64,000 nt of DNA from Methylopila capsulata (GCF_016907975.1 NZ_JAFBCY010000003.1:558001-622000); one strand, 5' to 3'. Positions 8,223-17,610 are shown, counted from the first letter of the stretch. The notes: generated by a model from the sequence alone, not told the origin. Program-made: numbers and translations.

Positions 8223-9334
8223 GCCCGCGCGCCGCAGGTCTCGCGGCGCTGCTGACGGCTTGTCTCGGGGCCGTCGGGCCCGCGATCGCGCAGCAAAAGC
8301 CGCGGCAGGGCGAGGTCCCCGCGCCGGCCGAGCTTCCGGTGCCCAGCCTGCGCGACATGATGATCACGACGCCGACCCCCTCGGGCGTGCCGAACGCGCC
8401 CGAGGCGAAGAAGGCGCCGGAGCCGCCGGTCGACCCGAACGCCGATCTCGCCTACGGCGCGTTCCAGCGCGGGCATTACATCGCCGCCATGGCGGAGGCG
8501 CGCAAACGCGTCGAGGGGCGCCGCCTCGACCCCGCCGCGATGACGCTGATCGGGAAGCTCTACGCCGACGGCCTCGGCGTCGGCCGCAACGAAGCCGAGG
8601 CCGCGCGCTGGTTCGAGCGCGCCGCGTCGCTCGGCGACCGCGAGGCGATGTTCGCGCTCGGTCTCGCGCGGCTCCAGGGCGTCGGCGGCGAGAAAGACCC
8701 CAAGGAGGCCGCCGACTGGTTCGAAAAGGCGGGCGAGATCGGGCAGTCCGAGGCGCTCTACAATCTCGGCGTGATGCGCCTGCAGGGCGAGAACGGACGT
8801 CCCGACTTCAAGGGCGCCGCCGAGGCGTTCAAGGCGGCGGGCGACGCCGGCCAGGCCGACGCCCAGTACGCCTACGCCGCGCTCCTGAAGGAAGGCCGCG
8901 GCGTCGACAAGAACGTCGAGGAGTCCGTGCGCTGGCTCGCCCGCGCTGCGGCGCAGGACCAGATCGCCGCGCTGGTCGAGTACGGCATCGCGCGCTTCAA
9001 CGGCTCGGGCGTGGAGAAGGACGAGGCCGACGCCGCCCGGCTGTTCGAGCGGGCGGCCGAGCGCGGCAACGCCATCGCCCAGAACCGTCTCGCCCGGCTC
9101 TACGCCTACGGCCGGGGCGTCGGCCGCGACCCCGCCCGCGCCGCGGCGTGGCATCGGATGGCCCGCGCCCAGGGCCTGAGCGACGCCTGGCTGGAAGGCT
9201 TCGTCCAGACGCTGTCGGAGGCCGACCAGGCCAAGGCCGACGAGTTGTCGAAGCGCTGGGAGGCGAGGCTCGGCCCCCTGCCGGCGGCGGAGGCGGCGGT
9301 TGTGGGCTCCGGGTCCCCCGCCCCCAAACCTTGA
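8219..9334 (+). CDS. secreted Sel1-repeat (TPR-like) protein
   Basis: A 371-residue protein from GTG 8219, which overlaps the preceding stop. That start gives a clean signal peptide (hydrophobic LAALLTACLGAVG, cleavage near AIAQ). A proline-rich linker follows, then about six Sel1-like repeats of some 36 residues with the pattern A.RWFERAA..G. and LG.....G.GV. Such proteins act as periplasmic scaffolds or regulators of envelope processes; the partner here is unknown. Translational coupling to the ThiE-like gene is clear from the overlap. Confidence 0.8.
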   Translation: MSPRAAGLAALLTACLGAVGPAIAQQKPRQGEVPAPAELPVPSLRDMMITTPTPSGVPNAPEAKKAPEPPVDPNADLAYGAFQRGHYIAAMAEARKRVEGRRLDPAAMTLIGKLYADGLGVGRNEAEAARWFERAASLGDREAMFALGLARLQGVGGEKDPKEAADWFEKAGEIGQSEALYNLGVMRLQGENGRPDFKGAAEAFKAAGDAGQADAQYAYAALLKEGRGVDKNVEESVRWLARAAAQDQIAALVEYGIARFNGSGVEKDEADAARLFERAAERGNAIAQNRLARLYAYGRGVGRDPARAAAWHRMARAQGLSDAWLEGFVQTLSEADQAKADELSKRWEARLGPLPAAEAAVVGSGSPAPKP

Positions 9335-9421
9335 CGGCGGGCGTCCGCGGGGGCAAACGAGCGCAACCTTTTTTAAACGCCGCGTCCCACGCGCCGCGGC
9401 GCTCGTCCGGAAGACAGCTCC

Positions 9422-9985
9422 ATGAAGATCAACGGCAACCAGATCACCCCCGGCATGGTGCTCGAGCACCAGGGCGGCCTCTGGGCCGCGGTGAAGACCA
9501 ACGCCGTCAAGCCCGGCAAGGGCGGCGCCTTCAACCAGGTCGAGATGAAGAACCTGATCGACGGCCGCAAGCTCAACGAGCGCTTCCGCGCCGACGAGAC
9601 GGTGGAGCGCGTCCGCCTCGAGCAGAAGGACTTCCAGTTCCTCTACGCCGAGGGCGAGGACCTGGTGTTCATGGACACCAGCACCTACGAGCAGATCACG
9701 CTCGCGACCGAGTTCGTCGGCGAGCGCGCGGCCTTCCTGCAGGACGGCATGCAGGTGACAGTGGAGATGCACGAGGAGCGCCCGATCGGCATCAAGCTGC
9801 CCGACCAGGTGACGCTCGAGATCGTCGAAGCCGATCCGGTGGTGAAGGGGCAGACCGCCGCCTCCTCCTACAAGCCGGCCAAGCTTGAGAACGGCCTGCG
9901 CGTGATGGTGCCGCCCTTCATCGGCTCCGGCGAGCGCATCGTGGTCGACACCAACGAAGTGACCTACCTGCGCCGGGCCGACTGA
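9422..9985 (+). CDS. efp: elongation factor P
   Basis: At 187 residues it has the normal EF-P length, with three beta-barrel domains. The loop [10 protein letters not shown] carries the lysine (about residue 34) that is modified by EpmA-type lysylation in many bacteria, and the C-terminal domain has [21 protein letters not shown] rescues ribosomes stalled at polyproline stretches, several of which are encoded in this window (for example in the EAL protein). The gene stands alone between a Sel1 protein and a palindromic repeat. Confidence 0.97.
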   Translation: MKINGNQITPGMVLEHQGGLWAAVKTNAVKPGKGGAFNQVEMKNLIDGRKLNERFRADETVERVRLEQKDFQFLYAEGEDLVFMDTSTYEQITLATEFVGERAAFLQDGMQVTVEMHEERPIGIKLPDQVTLEIVEADPVVKGQTAASSYKPAKLENGLRVMVPPFIGSGERIVVDTNEVTYLRRAD

Positions 9986-10002
9986 CGGGCGCCAAGGGCC
10001 GC

Positions 10003-10107
10003 GTCGTCCCGGACAAGCGCCGCCAGGCGCGCAGATCCGGGACCGCACCCAATCGTCCATCCGAGGCGCGATCCCGGCTCAGCGCTTCGCTGCGGCCGGG
10101 ATGACGG
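10003..10107. repeat. palindromic intergenic repeat, family A
   Basis: Starts GTCGTCCCGGACAAG and ends GGCCGGGATGACGGC, with inner GATCCGGGA and CGATCCCGG. Same architecture as 7395-7507. It fills the efp to FMN-reductase spacer and may fold as a transcript-end hairpin for efp. Confidence 0.7.
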
Positions 10108-10131
10108 CTTGAGACCAAGGAGCCCCAGAGC

Positions 10132-10710
10132 ATGCCCCTGACGCTTCCCGTGCTCTACGGCTCCGTCCGGACGGAACGCCAGGGCGTCGTTCTCGCCCGC
10201 TGGATCGCCGAGGCGCTGCGGGCGCGCGGGCATGACGCGCCTCTGATCGATCCGATGGAGCGGCGCCTGCCGCTGCTCGACCGGATGTACAAGGAATACA
10301 AGCCCGACGAGGCGCCGCCCGTGCTTCGGGAGCTCGCCGATCTCTACGGGCAGGCCGACGGCTTCGTGCTGGTCACCGGCGAGTACAACCACGGCGTCCC
10401 GCCGGCGCTGAAGAACCTGCTCGACCACTTCCTCGAGGAGTACTTCTGGCGGCCGTCGGCGATCGTCAGCTACTCGGCCGGCGGCTTCGGCGGCGTCCGC
10501 GCCGCGATGCAGCTCAGGGCGATCGTCGGCGAACTCGGCATGCCGTCGATCCCCTCCATCTACGCCGTGCCGAAGATCGGCCAGGCCTTCGACGACGCAG
10601 GCCAGCCGACGGACGCGAAAGTCGCGACGCGGTTCGACCGCTTCGCCCGAGAACTCGAATGGTACGCCGAGGCGCTGAAGACCAAGCGCGCCGGCGGCGT
10701 GCCGTACTGA
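10132..10710 (+). CDS. NADPH-dependent FMN reductase family protein
   Basis: A 192-residue flavodoxin-like protein. The N-terminal strand and phosphate loop read VLYGSVRTERQG, and the flavin-binding signature GEYNHGVPPALKNLLD lies near residue 83. These proteins reduce FMN or use it to reduce quinones, chromate or azo compounds; the specific substrate cannot be told. No partner monooxygenase is adjacent. It is followed by the inositol monophosphatase gene 54 bp later. Confidence 0.85.
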   Translation: MPLTLPVLYGSVRTERQGVVLARWIAEALRARGHDAPLIDPMERRLPLLDRMYKEYKPDEAPPVLRELADLYGQADGFVLVTGEYNHGVPPALKNLLDHFLEEYFWRPSAIVSYSAGGFGGVRAAMQLRAIVGELGMPSIPSIYAVPKIGQAFDDAGQPTDAKVATRFDRFARELEWYAEALKTKRAGGVPY

Positions 10711-10764
10711 CCTGACCATCCCAGCGCCCTCCCCGGCGGCGCCGACCTGAAAGCGAACTTCCCC

Positions 10765-11550
10765 ATGGCCCGCTCGCCCGTCCTCAACGTCATGGTCCAG
10801 GCCGTCATGAAGGCCGGCCGCTCCATGCGCCGCGACTTCGGCGAGGTCGAGCAGCTGCAGGTCTCCGCCAAGGGCCCGGGCGACTTCGTCACCGCCGCCG
10901 ACCGCAAGGCCGAAGACATGCTGCGCACCGAGCTGCAGCGCGTGCGGCCGGGCTACAGCCTGGTGATGGAGGAGAGCGGCGTGATCGAGGGCACCGACCC
11001 CGACCACCGCTGGATCGTCGACCCGCTCGACGGCACCACCAACTTCCTCCACGGCATCCCGATCTTCGCGATCTCGGTGGCGCTGGAGCGCGCCGGCCAG
11101 CTGGTCGCAGGCGTCGTGTTTAACCCGATCACCGACGAGCTGTTCACCGCCGAGCGCGGCGGCGGCGCCTACCTCAACGACCACCGGCTGCGCGTGGCCG
11201 CCCGCCGCGACATCGTCGAGGCCGTGATCGGCTGCGGCGTGCCGCACCTCGGCCGGCCGAAGCACGACCTGTTCCGCGAGGAGCTGTCGCGCGTGCAGGG
11301 CCGCGTCTCGGGCGTGCGCCGCTTCGGCGCCGCCTCGCTCGACCTCGCCTATGTGGCGGCGGGCCGTCTCGACGGCTTCTGGGAGCGCGACCTGAAGTCC
11401 TGGGACATCGCGGCCGGCATACTGCTCGTGAAGGAGGCTGGCGGCTTCGTGACCGACGCGACCGGCGGCGACGCCATGCTGAAGAACGGCTCGGTGGTCT
11501 GCGGCAACGAGCACATACATCCCGAGCTGCTCAAGCTCGTGAAGGGCTGA
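10765..11550 (+). CDS. suhB: inositol monophosphatase family protein (SuhB-like)
   Basis: A 261-residue protein with both family signatures. WIVDPLDGTTNFLHGIP carries the metal-binding Asp residues, and SWDIAAGILLVKEAGG lies near the C-terminus. The upstream metal ligand Glu is in VMEESG. It hydrolyses inositol-1-phosphate or related sugar phosphates; in E. coli SuhB also joins rRNA antitermination complexes. The next gene ribF begins 14 bp after the stop, suggesting co-transcription. Confidence 0.9.
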   Translation: MARSPVLNVMVQAVMKAGRSMRRDFGEVEQLQVSAKGPGDFVTAADRKAEDMLRTELQRVRPGYSLVMEESGVIEGTDPDHRWIVDPLDGTTNFLHGIPIFAISVALERAGQLVAGVVFNPITDELFTAERGGGAYLNDHRLRVAARRDIVEAVIGCGVPHLGRPKHDLFREELSRVQGRVSGVRRFGAASLDLAYVAAGRLDGFWERDLKSWDIAAGILLVKEAGGFVTDATGGDAMLKNGSVVCGNEHIHPELLKLVKG

Positions 11551-11564
11551 GCGGCGCGGCGGCG

Positions 11565-12533
11565 ATGACCGGTCGGACGCCAGAGCCGCTGATCGACCCC
11601 GCGACGCTGCCGGAGCCTTTGCGTGACGGCCACGTCGTCGTCGGCAATTTCGACGGCGTCCACCGCGGCCACGCCGCGGTGATCGCTCAGGCCGCCGAAC
11701 CCGCCCATGCCGCGGGCCGCCCCGTGGTGGCGCTGACCTTCGAGCCGCACCCGCGCACCTTCTTCCAGCCCGACCGCCCGCTGTTCCGGCTGACCGACTC
11801 CCGCGAGAAGGCGCGCCTGCTGGCGCGCGCAGGCGCCGACGCCACCGTCGTGCTGACCTTCGACGAGCGCCTCTCGCAGATCGAGGCGGAGGACTTCGTC
11901 GCCGAGGTGCTGGCGCGCCGGCTCGGCGCCCACACCGTCGTCGTCGGCTGGGATTTCCATTTCGGCCGCGGCCGGCTGGGCTCGCCCGCCTTTCTCGCGG
12001 AAGCGGGTCCCCGGCACGGCATGTTCGTGGAGGTGGTCCCGCCCCACGGCGGCGCGACGCCGGTCTCCTCCAGCGCGATCCGCGACCTGCTGGCGGCCGG
12101 CGACCTCGCCGCCGCGAACCGCCTGCTCGGGCGCCGCTGGACGGTCGAGACCGAGGTCGTTCACGGCGACAAGCGCGGCCGCGAGCTGGGCTTCCCGACC
12201 GCCAACCTCGTGCTGCCGCCGGAGACCCGGCTGGCCTACGGCATCTACGCCGTGCGCGCGCTGGTCGACGGCGCGATCGTCAACGGCGTCGCGAGCTTCG
12301 GCAGCCGCCCCCAGTTCGACGACGGCGCGCCGCGGCTGGAGGTGTTCCTGCTCGACTTCTCCGGCGATCTCTACGGCAAGCGCCTGCGCGTCGAGCTCGT
12401 CGCCTGGCAGCGCGCCGAGGCGAAATTCGAAAGCGTGGAGGCCCTGATCGCCCAGATGGAGCGCGACAAGGCCGAGGCCCGCCGTCTGCTGACGCAACCG
12501 GAAGACCCGCTCGCGCCGAGCGCGCTGGTCTGA
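11565..12533 (+). CDS. ribF: bifunctional riboflavin kinase / FAD synthetase
   Basis: The 322 residues carry both domains. The N-terminal nucleotidyl-transferase (FAD synthetase) domain has VVGNFDGVHRGHAAVI and a VGWDFHFGRGR loop, and the C-terminal flavokinase domain has GRELGFPTANL and YGIYAVR. It phosphorylates riboflavin to FMN and adenylates FMN to FAD. It is coupled to suhB by a short spacer and followed by a hairpin-forming repeat. No FMN riboswitch is visible here. Confidence 0.96.
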   Translation: MTGRTPEPLIDPATLPEPLRDGHVVVGNFDGVHRGHAAVIAQAAEPAHAAGRPVVALTFEPHPRTFFQPDRPLFRLTDSREKARLLARAGADATVVLTFDERLSQIEAEDFVAEVLARRLGAHTVVVGWDFHFGRGRLGSPAFLAEAGPRHGMFVEVVPPHGGATPVSSSAIRDLLAAGDLAAANRLLGRRWTVETEVVHGDKRGRELGFPTANLVLPPETRLAYGIYAVRALVDGAIVNGVASFGSRPQFDDGAPRLEVFLLDFSGDLYGKRLRVELVAWQRAEAKFESVEALIAQMERDKAEARRLLTQPEDPLAPSALV

Positions 12534-12549
12534 CGTCGAGCGCTGCGGC

Positions 12550-12665
12550 GCCCCGGCCTCCGAGCCGGGGCCGAGATGCGCCTGGAGCGGAATGCCGGGC
12601 GTCCGTCCCGACCAGCCTATGCTTGCTCCGTCGGCGGCTATTGGTCCCGGCTCGGAGGCCGAGAC
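12550..12665. repeat. palindromic element and hairpin after ribF
   Basis: An 8-bp perfect hairpin (GCCCCGGC, loop CTCCGA, GCCGGGGC) lies at 12550-12571. A second block near 12644-12665 (CCCGGCTCGGAGGCCGAGA) is the reverse complement of the first, so the whole 116 bp can fold as one long inverted repeat. It probably ends the ribF transcript. The remaining part of the 364-bp ribF-ileS gap holds only the promoter candidate at 12695-12722. Confidence 0.5.
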
Positions 12666-12694
12666 AAGAACGAGCGCCTTCCGCCCACCCTTCA

Positions 12695-12722
12695 CTTGTC
12701 AGCAAGCCCGACCCTGCTACAA
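12695..12722 (+). promoter_or_regulatory. candidate ileS promoter
   Basis: CTTGTC (12695-12700), a 16-base spacer and CTACAA (12717-12722), close to the alphaproteobacterial CTTGAC/CTATAT type. The leader to the ileS ATG would be about 170 nt. No T-box or other riboswitch fold was recognised in it. Confidence 0.4.
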
Positions 12723-12897
12723 GGCGCGCAACCTCTTCGCCTGAGGCTTGGATCCATGCGCCTGCGTCTGTCTCCCACCTTCCGAATTACCGGCCCGGCC
12801 TTCGCCTGAGCCGCGCGGGTCGCGCGTTGCTCACGCGACGGGCCGGGAGACGACACGCCGCCTGACCGACGCCTCACGAGACACCCGGACGCGCCCC

Positions 12898-15800
12898 ATG
12901 CCCTCCGACGTTAAGTCCTCCGACACGACGCCCCGCGACTACTCCGAAACCCTGTACCTGCCGCAGACCGATTTCCCCATGCGCGCCGGCCTCCCCCAGA
13001 AGGAGCCGGAGCTGCTGAAGCGCTGGGAGCGCATCGGGCTCTACGAAAAGCTGCGCGCGTCCAGCGCCGGACGGAAGAAGTACGTCCTGCACGACGGCCC
13101 GCCCTACGCCAACGGCCACCTGCACATCGGCCACGCGCTCAACAAGATCCTGAAGGACGTGGTGGTGCGCACCCGCCAGATGGCGGGCTTCGACTCGAAC
13201 TACGTGCCGGGCTGGGACTGCCACGGCCTGCCGATCGAGTGGAAGGTCGAGGAGGTCTACCGCGCCAAGGGCCTGAACAAGGACGAGGTGCCGGTCATCG
13301 AGTTCCGCAAGGAGTGCCGGGAGTACGCGCAGAACTGGATCGGGATCCAGTCCGCGGAGTTCCAGCGCCTCGGCGTCACCGGCGACTGGAAGGACCCCTA
13401 CACCACCATGAAGTTCTCGGCCGAGGCGCAGATCGCCCGCGAGATCATGACCTTCGCCAAGTCCGGCCAGCTCTACCGCGGCTCGAAGCCGGTGATGTGG
13501 TCGGTGGTGGAGCGGACCGCGCTCGCCGAGGCCGAGATCGAGTACCAGGAGTTCACCAGCGACACGGTGTTCGTGGCGTTTCCGCTGTCTTCCCCCTCCC
13601 CCCTTGCGGGGGAGGGTCGGGGTGGGGGGTGGTCCAGAACGGAGCGCGACGGCGACGCCGCGAGCGGCGCCATGGGCGCCACGTCCGGCGCCACCCCCAC
13701 CCCTAACCCCTCCCCACAAGGGGGAGGGGAACTGGAGAACGCCTCCGTCGTCATCTGGACGACCACGCCCTGGACCCTGCCCGGCAACCGCGCCGTCGCG
13801 TACTCGCACAAGATCGCCTACGGCCTCTATGAGGTGACCGAGGCGGCCGAGGACAACTGGGCGAAGGTCGGCGCGCGCTACCTCCTCGCCGACGCGCTGG
13901 CCGAGGGCGTGTTCAAGGCCGCCAAGGTCACCGGGTTCTCGAAGGTCCGCGAAGTTTCGGCCGAAGAGCTCGAGGGCCTCGTCGCCGCGCATCCGCTCAA
14001 AGAGCACGGCTACGACTTCGCCGTCCCCCTGCTGCCCGGCGACCACGTCACCGACGACGCCGGCACGGGCTTCGTGCACACGGCGCCCGGCCACGGCCGC
14101 GAGGACTTCGAGCTCTGGATGGACCATCGCTTCGATCTGGAGAAGCGCGGCATCAGCTCGAAGATCCCCTACACGGTCGACGCCGAGGGCTTCCTCACCA
14201 AAGACGCGCCGGGCTTCACCGGCCGCTCGGTCATCACCCACAGGGGCGACAAGGGCGACGCCAACCAGGCGGTGATCGACGCGCTGGTCGCGGGCGGCCG
14301 CCTCGTCGCGCGCGGCAAGCTGCGGCACCAGTACCCGCACTCCTGGCGCTCCAAGAAGCCGGTGATCTTCCGCAACACCCCGCAGTGGTTCATCCACATG
14401 GACCGCGACATCGCCGGCCCCGCGGACACGCTGCGCTCGCGGGCGCTGGCCGCGATCGAGGCGACGGCGTTCTACCCGCCCCAGGGCAAGAACCGCCTGC
14501 GCGGCATGATCGAGGGTCGGCCGGACTGGGTGGTCTCGCGCCAGCGCGCCTGGGGCGTGCCGATCACCGTGTTCGTGCACAAGGAGACCGGCGAGATCCT
14601 GCAGGATCCGCGCGTCGACGCCCGCATCGCGGAGGCCTTCGAGGCCGAGGGCGCCGACGCCTGGTTCGCCGACGACGGCTCGCGCTTCCTCGGCAACGAC
14701 CACGCGCTGTCGGACTACGACAAGGTGCCCGACATCCTCGACGTCTGGTTCGATTCGGGCTCGACCCACGCCTATGTGCTGGACCGTCGGCCCGACCTCA
14801 GCCCGACGCGCATCGTCGACGGCGGCGAGGACCAGGTGCTCTACCTCGAGGGCTCGGACCAGCACCGTGGCTGGTTCCACTCGTCGCTGCTGGAAAGCTG
14901 CGGCACGCGTGGGCGGGCGCCCTACGACGCGCTGCTGACCCACGGCTTCGTGCTCGACGAGCAGGGCCGCAAGATGTCGAAGTCGCTCGGCAACATTGTC
15001 GCGCCGCAGAAGATCATCGAGCAGTCCGGCGCCGACATCCTGCGCCTCTGGGTCGTGCTGTCGGACTACGCCGACGACCTGCGCATCGGCCAGGAGATCC
15101 TGAAGACCGCGAGCGACGCCTACCGCAAGCTGCGCAACACGCTGCGCTGGATGCTCGGCGCGCTGGCGCACTTCCAGGACGGCGACGTCGTCGCGGTCGA
15201 GGACATGCCGGAGCTGGAGCGCTACGTGCTGCACCGGCTGGCGGAGGTCGACACCGAGGTCGAGGCCGCCTACGAGGCCTTCGACTTCAAGCGCGGCTTC
15301 GCGAGCCTGTTCACCTTCCTGACCAACGACCTCTCGGCGTTCTACTTCGACGTCCGCAAGGACGCTCTCTACTGCGACCCGGCGTCGTCGGTGACCCGCC
15401 GCGCCTGCCTCACAGTGATCGACCGCGTGTTCCGCACGCTGGCGACGCGGCTCGCGCCGCTGCTGCCGTTCACCGCCGAGGAGACCTGGCTGTCGCGCTT
15501 CCCCAGCGAGGACGGCTCCGTTCATCTCGAGCTCTACGCGCTGGCCGACAACGCCTGGCGCGACGAGGCGCTGGCGGCGAAATGGGAAAACGTCCGCAAG
15601 GTCCGCCGCGTGGTGACCGGGGCGCTGGAGATCGAGCGCGCGGCGAAGCGCATCGGCTCGTCGCTGGAAGCCGCGCCGGTGGTTCACGTGACCGATCCGG
15701 AGCTCGCCCTGGCGCTGAAGGGCGTCGACCTCGCCGAGGTCGCGATCACCAGCGCCATCAAGGTCGTCTCCGACGAGGCGCCGGCCGACGCGTTCCGTCT

Positions 15801-15972
15801 TGCGGACGTGGCCGGCGTCGCCGTCGTCCCGGCGCGGGCGGAAGGCCGGAAATGCGCCCGCTCGTGGAAGGTGACGCCCGACGTCGGCGCGGACGCCGAC
15901 TACCCCGACGTCACCCCCCGCGACGCCCAGGCGCTGCGCGAGTGGGAAGCCGCCCGGAGCCGCGCGGCGTGA
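12898..15972 (+). CDS. ileS: isoleucyl-tRNA synthetase
   Basis: A 1024-residue class I synthetase from ATG 12898. HIGH is seen as HLHIGHAL (residues about 74-81) and the KMSKS loop as [10 protein letters not shown] (about 690-699). The editing domain has WTTTPWT and [12 protein letters not shown], and [10 protein letters not shown] precedes the second catalytic half. It is longer than usual because a palindromic DNA element is read through in frame at residues about 231-279, inside the editing (CP1) domain just before [11 protein letters not shown]. The C-terminal zinc site appears reduced: only one Cys (KCARSWK) is left where classical enzymes have four. It charges tRNA-Ile. Confidence 0.97.
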   Translation: MPSDVKSSDTTPRDYSETLYLPQTDFPMRAGLPQKEPELLKRWERIGLYEKLRASSAGRKKYVLHDGPPYANGHLHIGHALNKILKDVVVRTRQMAGFDSNYVPGWDCHGLPIEWKVEEVYRAKGLNKDEVPVIEFRKECREYAQNWIGIQSAEFQRLGVTGDWKDPYTTMKFSAEAQIAREIMTFAKSGQLYRGSKPVMWSVVERTALAEAEIEYQEFTSDTVFVAFPLSSPSPLAGEGRGGGWSRTERDGDAASGAMGATSGATPTPNPSPQGGGELENASVVIWTTTPWTLPGNRAVAYSHKIAYGLYEVTEAAEDNWAKVGARYLLADALAEGVFKAAKVTGFSKVREVSAEELEGLVAAHPLKEHGYDFAVPLLPGDHVTDDAGTGFVHTAPGHGREDFELWMDHRFDLEKRGISSKIPYTVDAEGFLTKDAPGFTGRSVITHRGDKGDANQAVIDALVAGGRLVARGKLRHQYPHSWRSKKPVIFRNTPQWFIHMDRDIAGPADTLRSRALAAIEATAFYPPQGKNRLRGMIEGRPDWVVSRQRAWGVPITVFVHKETGEILQDPRVDARIAEAFEAEGADAWFADDGSRFLGNDHALSDYDKVPDILDVWFDSGSTHAYVLDRRPDLSPTRIVDGGEDQVLYLEGSDQHRGWFHSSLLESCGTRGRAPYDALLTHGFVLDEQGRKMSKSLGNIVAPQKIIEQSGADILRLWVVLSDYADDLRIGQEILKTASDAYRKLRNTLRWMLGALAHFQDGDVVAVEDMPELERYVLHRLAEVDTEVEAAYEAFDFKRGFASLFTFLTNDLSAFYFDVRKDALYCDPASSVTRRACLTVIDRVFRTLATRLAPLLPFTAEETWLSRFPSEDGSVHLELYALADNAWRDEALAAKWENVRKVRRVVTGALEIERAAKRIGSSLEAAPVVHVTDPELALALKGVDLAEVAITSAIKVVSDEAPADAFRLADVAGVAVVPARAEGRKCARSWKVTPDVGADADYPDVTPRDAQALREWEAARSRAA
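13590..13732. repeat. palindromic element inserted in frame within ileS
   Basis: A 143-bp GC-rich inverted repeat with outer arms near TTCCCCCTCCCC and GGGGGAGGGGAA and inner arms GGTGGGGGGTGG and CCACCCCCACCCC. Its translation is low-complexity, beginning [14 protein letters not shown] and ending [11 protein letters not shown], unlike any synthetase sequence. The reading frame stays open through it and the conserved editing-domain sequence resumes immediately after. Related elements lie at 15988-16137 and 45931-45965. Confidence 0.8.
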
Positions 15973-15987
15973 GGCGCGTCAAGCTCC

Positions 15988-16137
15988 TATCCCTCCCCTG
16001 GGACAGGGGAGGGTGGCCCCGCCGCACGGCGGGGTCGGGCGGGGTGGGCCGCAGGGTGGAGCCCCACCCCCAAGGCCCCACCCGACCCTTTGCTCCGCAA
16101 AGGGCCACCCTCCCCACGCCTTCGGCGCGAGGAGGGA
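15988..16137. repeat. palindromic element between ileS and lspA
   Basis: A 150-bp GC-rich inverted repeat. TCCCTCCCC at the left pairs with AGGAGGGA at the right, and inner GGGTGGCCC pairs with GGGCCACCC. It is the same CCCTCCCC type as the one inside ileS and lies 15 bp after the ileS stop. Confidence 0.65.
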
Positions 16138-16165
16138 TCCCCGCGCCCCGTCCGGCGATCGCAGC

Positions 16166-16663
16166 ATGACCCTCGCCTCCCCCGCCCGCCGCGCCTATGC
16201 GCTCGCGATCGTCGTCTTCGTGCTCGACCAGGCGCTGAAGCTCTGGGCGCTGTTCGTGTTCGACCTCGCCGCCAAGGGCCGCGTCGCCGTCGCGCCGCTG
16301 TTCGACCTGGTGCTCGTCTGGAACACCGGCGTCTCCTACGGCCTGCTGCAGCAGGACAGCGATTTCGGCCGCTGGGCGCTGGTCGCGCTCCACGTGGTCG
16401 CCTCGATCGCGATCACGATCTGGATAGCGCGCGAGAAGGACGCGCTGTCCGCCTGGGCGCTCGCGCTCATCCTTGGCGGCGCGGTGGGCAACGGCGTCGA
16501 CCGGGTCGCCTACGGCGCCGTGGTCGATTACGCGCTGCTGCACTGGGGCGAGGTCACCTGGTACGTGTTCAATCTGGCCGATGCGGCCATCGTTGCGGGG
16601 GTCCTGCTGCTTCTGTATGGTGCGCTCCGCGGCTCGAAGGGCGCCACGGGGGTAACTTCGTAG
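16166..16663 (+). CDS. lspA: lipoprotein signal peptidase (signal peptidase II)
   Basis: A 165-residue inner-membrane protein from ATG 16166; upstream in-frame codons lie in repeat DNA. It has four hydrophobic segments and the two catalytic aspartates in GGAVGNGVDRVAYGAVVDY and FNLADAAIVAG. WNTGVSYGLL fits the family's N(T/R)GxxFG position with a variation. It cleaves prolipoprotein signal peptides after lipid attachment. The ileS-lspA order is common in proteobacteria. Confidence 0.93.
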   Translation: MTLASPARRAYALAIVVFVLDQALKLWALFVFDLAAKGRVAVAPLFDLVLVWNTGVSYGLLQQDSDFGRWALVALHVVASIAITIWIAREKDALSAWALALILGGAVGNGVDRVAYGAVVDYALLHWGEVTWYVFNLADAAIVAGVLLLLYGALRGSKGATGVTS

Positions 16664-16718
16664 AGCGTCACGTCCTCAGGACAGGAGCCGCCCGGGTCTC
16701 GGCTGCAAGGACACGTCG

Positions 16719-17372
16719 ATGAAGCGTCAGATCAAAGCCCTCGTCGCGCCTGCCGCGTTTGCGGTCGCCGCGCTCGGCTTGGCTCATCCCGCCCAGGCGG
16801 CGGACGACATGGGCTCCAACCCCATCACCGAACTGTTCGACGCGTTCGGCATGGGCGACAAGGAAAAGCCCGACATCGACTACCGCGAGCGTCCGGCGCT
16901 GGTGCCGCCGCCGGCGGTGGGCCAGTTGCCCCCGCCGCAGGCGAAGGGCGCCGTCGCCCAGTCGACCGGCCAGTGGCCGCTCGATCCCGACGCCGAGCGC
17001 CGCGCCCAGCGCAAGGCCCTCGCCGACGTGCCGCGCACCGAAGAGCGGGACTACCTGCTCGACCGCAATTCGCGCCTGTCGCCGAGCGAGCTGAACCGCA
17101 AGCGCACGGCCGAGCCGGACGCCGCGGGCGTCGCCGGCTATTCGTCGCCGACCTACGACAACACGAACGACCGTCTGAGCCCGAGCGAGCTCAAGGCGCG
17201 CAAGACGCAGACCGCCGAGGCGGTCCCCGCCGGCGCCGAGCCGAAGCGCGCGCGGCTGACCGACCCGCCCTCGGGCTACCGCACCCCGGCCTCGACCGCG
17301 CCCTACAAGGCGCCGGAGGCCGAGGCCTCCTGGTACAAGAAGATCAATCCGTTCTCGAGCGAGGGCCACTGA
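16719..17372 (+). CDS. secreted proline-rich protein, possible BamF-like (DUF3035) relative
   Basis: A 217-residue protein with a signal peptide (cleavage near AQAAD) and no membrane segment afterwards. It contains PDIDYRERPALVPPPAV, a WPLDPDAERR stretch and two similar blocks, RLSPSELNRKRT and RLSPSELKARKT. In other alphaproteobacteria the slot between lspA and the M16 peptidases is held by BamF-type (DUF3035) outer-membrane assembly proteins, which share the RP.LVPP pattern. This one lacks a lipobox cysteine, so the relation is only suggested by context. A strong terminator follows. Confidence 0.6.
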   Translation: MKRQIKALVAPAAFAVAALGLAHPAQAADDMGSNPITELFDAFGMGDKEKPDIDYRERPALVPPPAVGQLPPPQAKGAVAQSTGQWPLDPDAERRAQRKALADVPRTEERDYLLDRNSRLSPSELNRKRTAEPDAAGVAGYSSPTYDNTNDRLSPSELKARKTQTAEAVPAGAEPKRARLTDPPSGYRTPASTAPYKAPEAEASWYKKINPFSSEGH

Positions 17373-17394
17373 GGCCTCTCCTCGTTCCGACCGG

Positions 17395-17429
17395 AAAAAG
17401 GCCGGCCGCTCCTGCGGGCCGGCCTTTTT
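17395..17429 (+). terminator. intrinsic terminator
   Basis: A 13-bp stem (AAAAAGGCCGGCC and GGCCGGCCTTTTT) around a 9-base loop, ending in TTTTTG. It lies 22 bases after the stop of the secreted protein gene and closes the ileS-lspA unit. The A-run on the other side makes it potentially bidirectional. Confidence 0.9.
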
Positions 17430-17475
17430 GTTACGGCGATTTAACCGCCTCATCGGGTCGTGACGTCGACCGCCG

Positions 17476-17504
17476 CTCGTGGCGGATCGCCGGTTCGTCT
17501 ATAT
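17476..17504 (+). promoter_or_regulatory. candidate promoter of the M16 peptidase operon
   Basis: CTATAT (17499-17504) lies about 105 bases upstream of the first M16 gene and directly after the terminator, where a new promoter is expected. The -35 at 17476-17481 (CTCGTG) is weak. Confidence 0.35.
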
Positions 17505-17610
17505 ATGCAGGCGACGCGCCTGCGTCGTCGCGGGCCTCCCGCGGCGATCTCGCGCCCCGGACGCCAACTCTCCCCGGCCGCTTCGCCCGACAAAGGACGC
17601 CGCCCGCCTG

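Noticed and set aside
12534-12897. Leader of ileS considered for a T-box riboswitch
   Set aside because: No specifier loop, antiterminator or T-box sequence is seen, and T-boxes are not expected in alphaproteobacterial synthetase genes.
12874-15687. 937-codon minus-strand frame opposite ileS
   Set aside because: Shadow of a complete IleRS; high GC suppresses stop codons in this frame.
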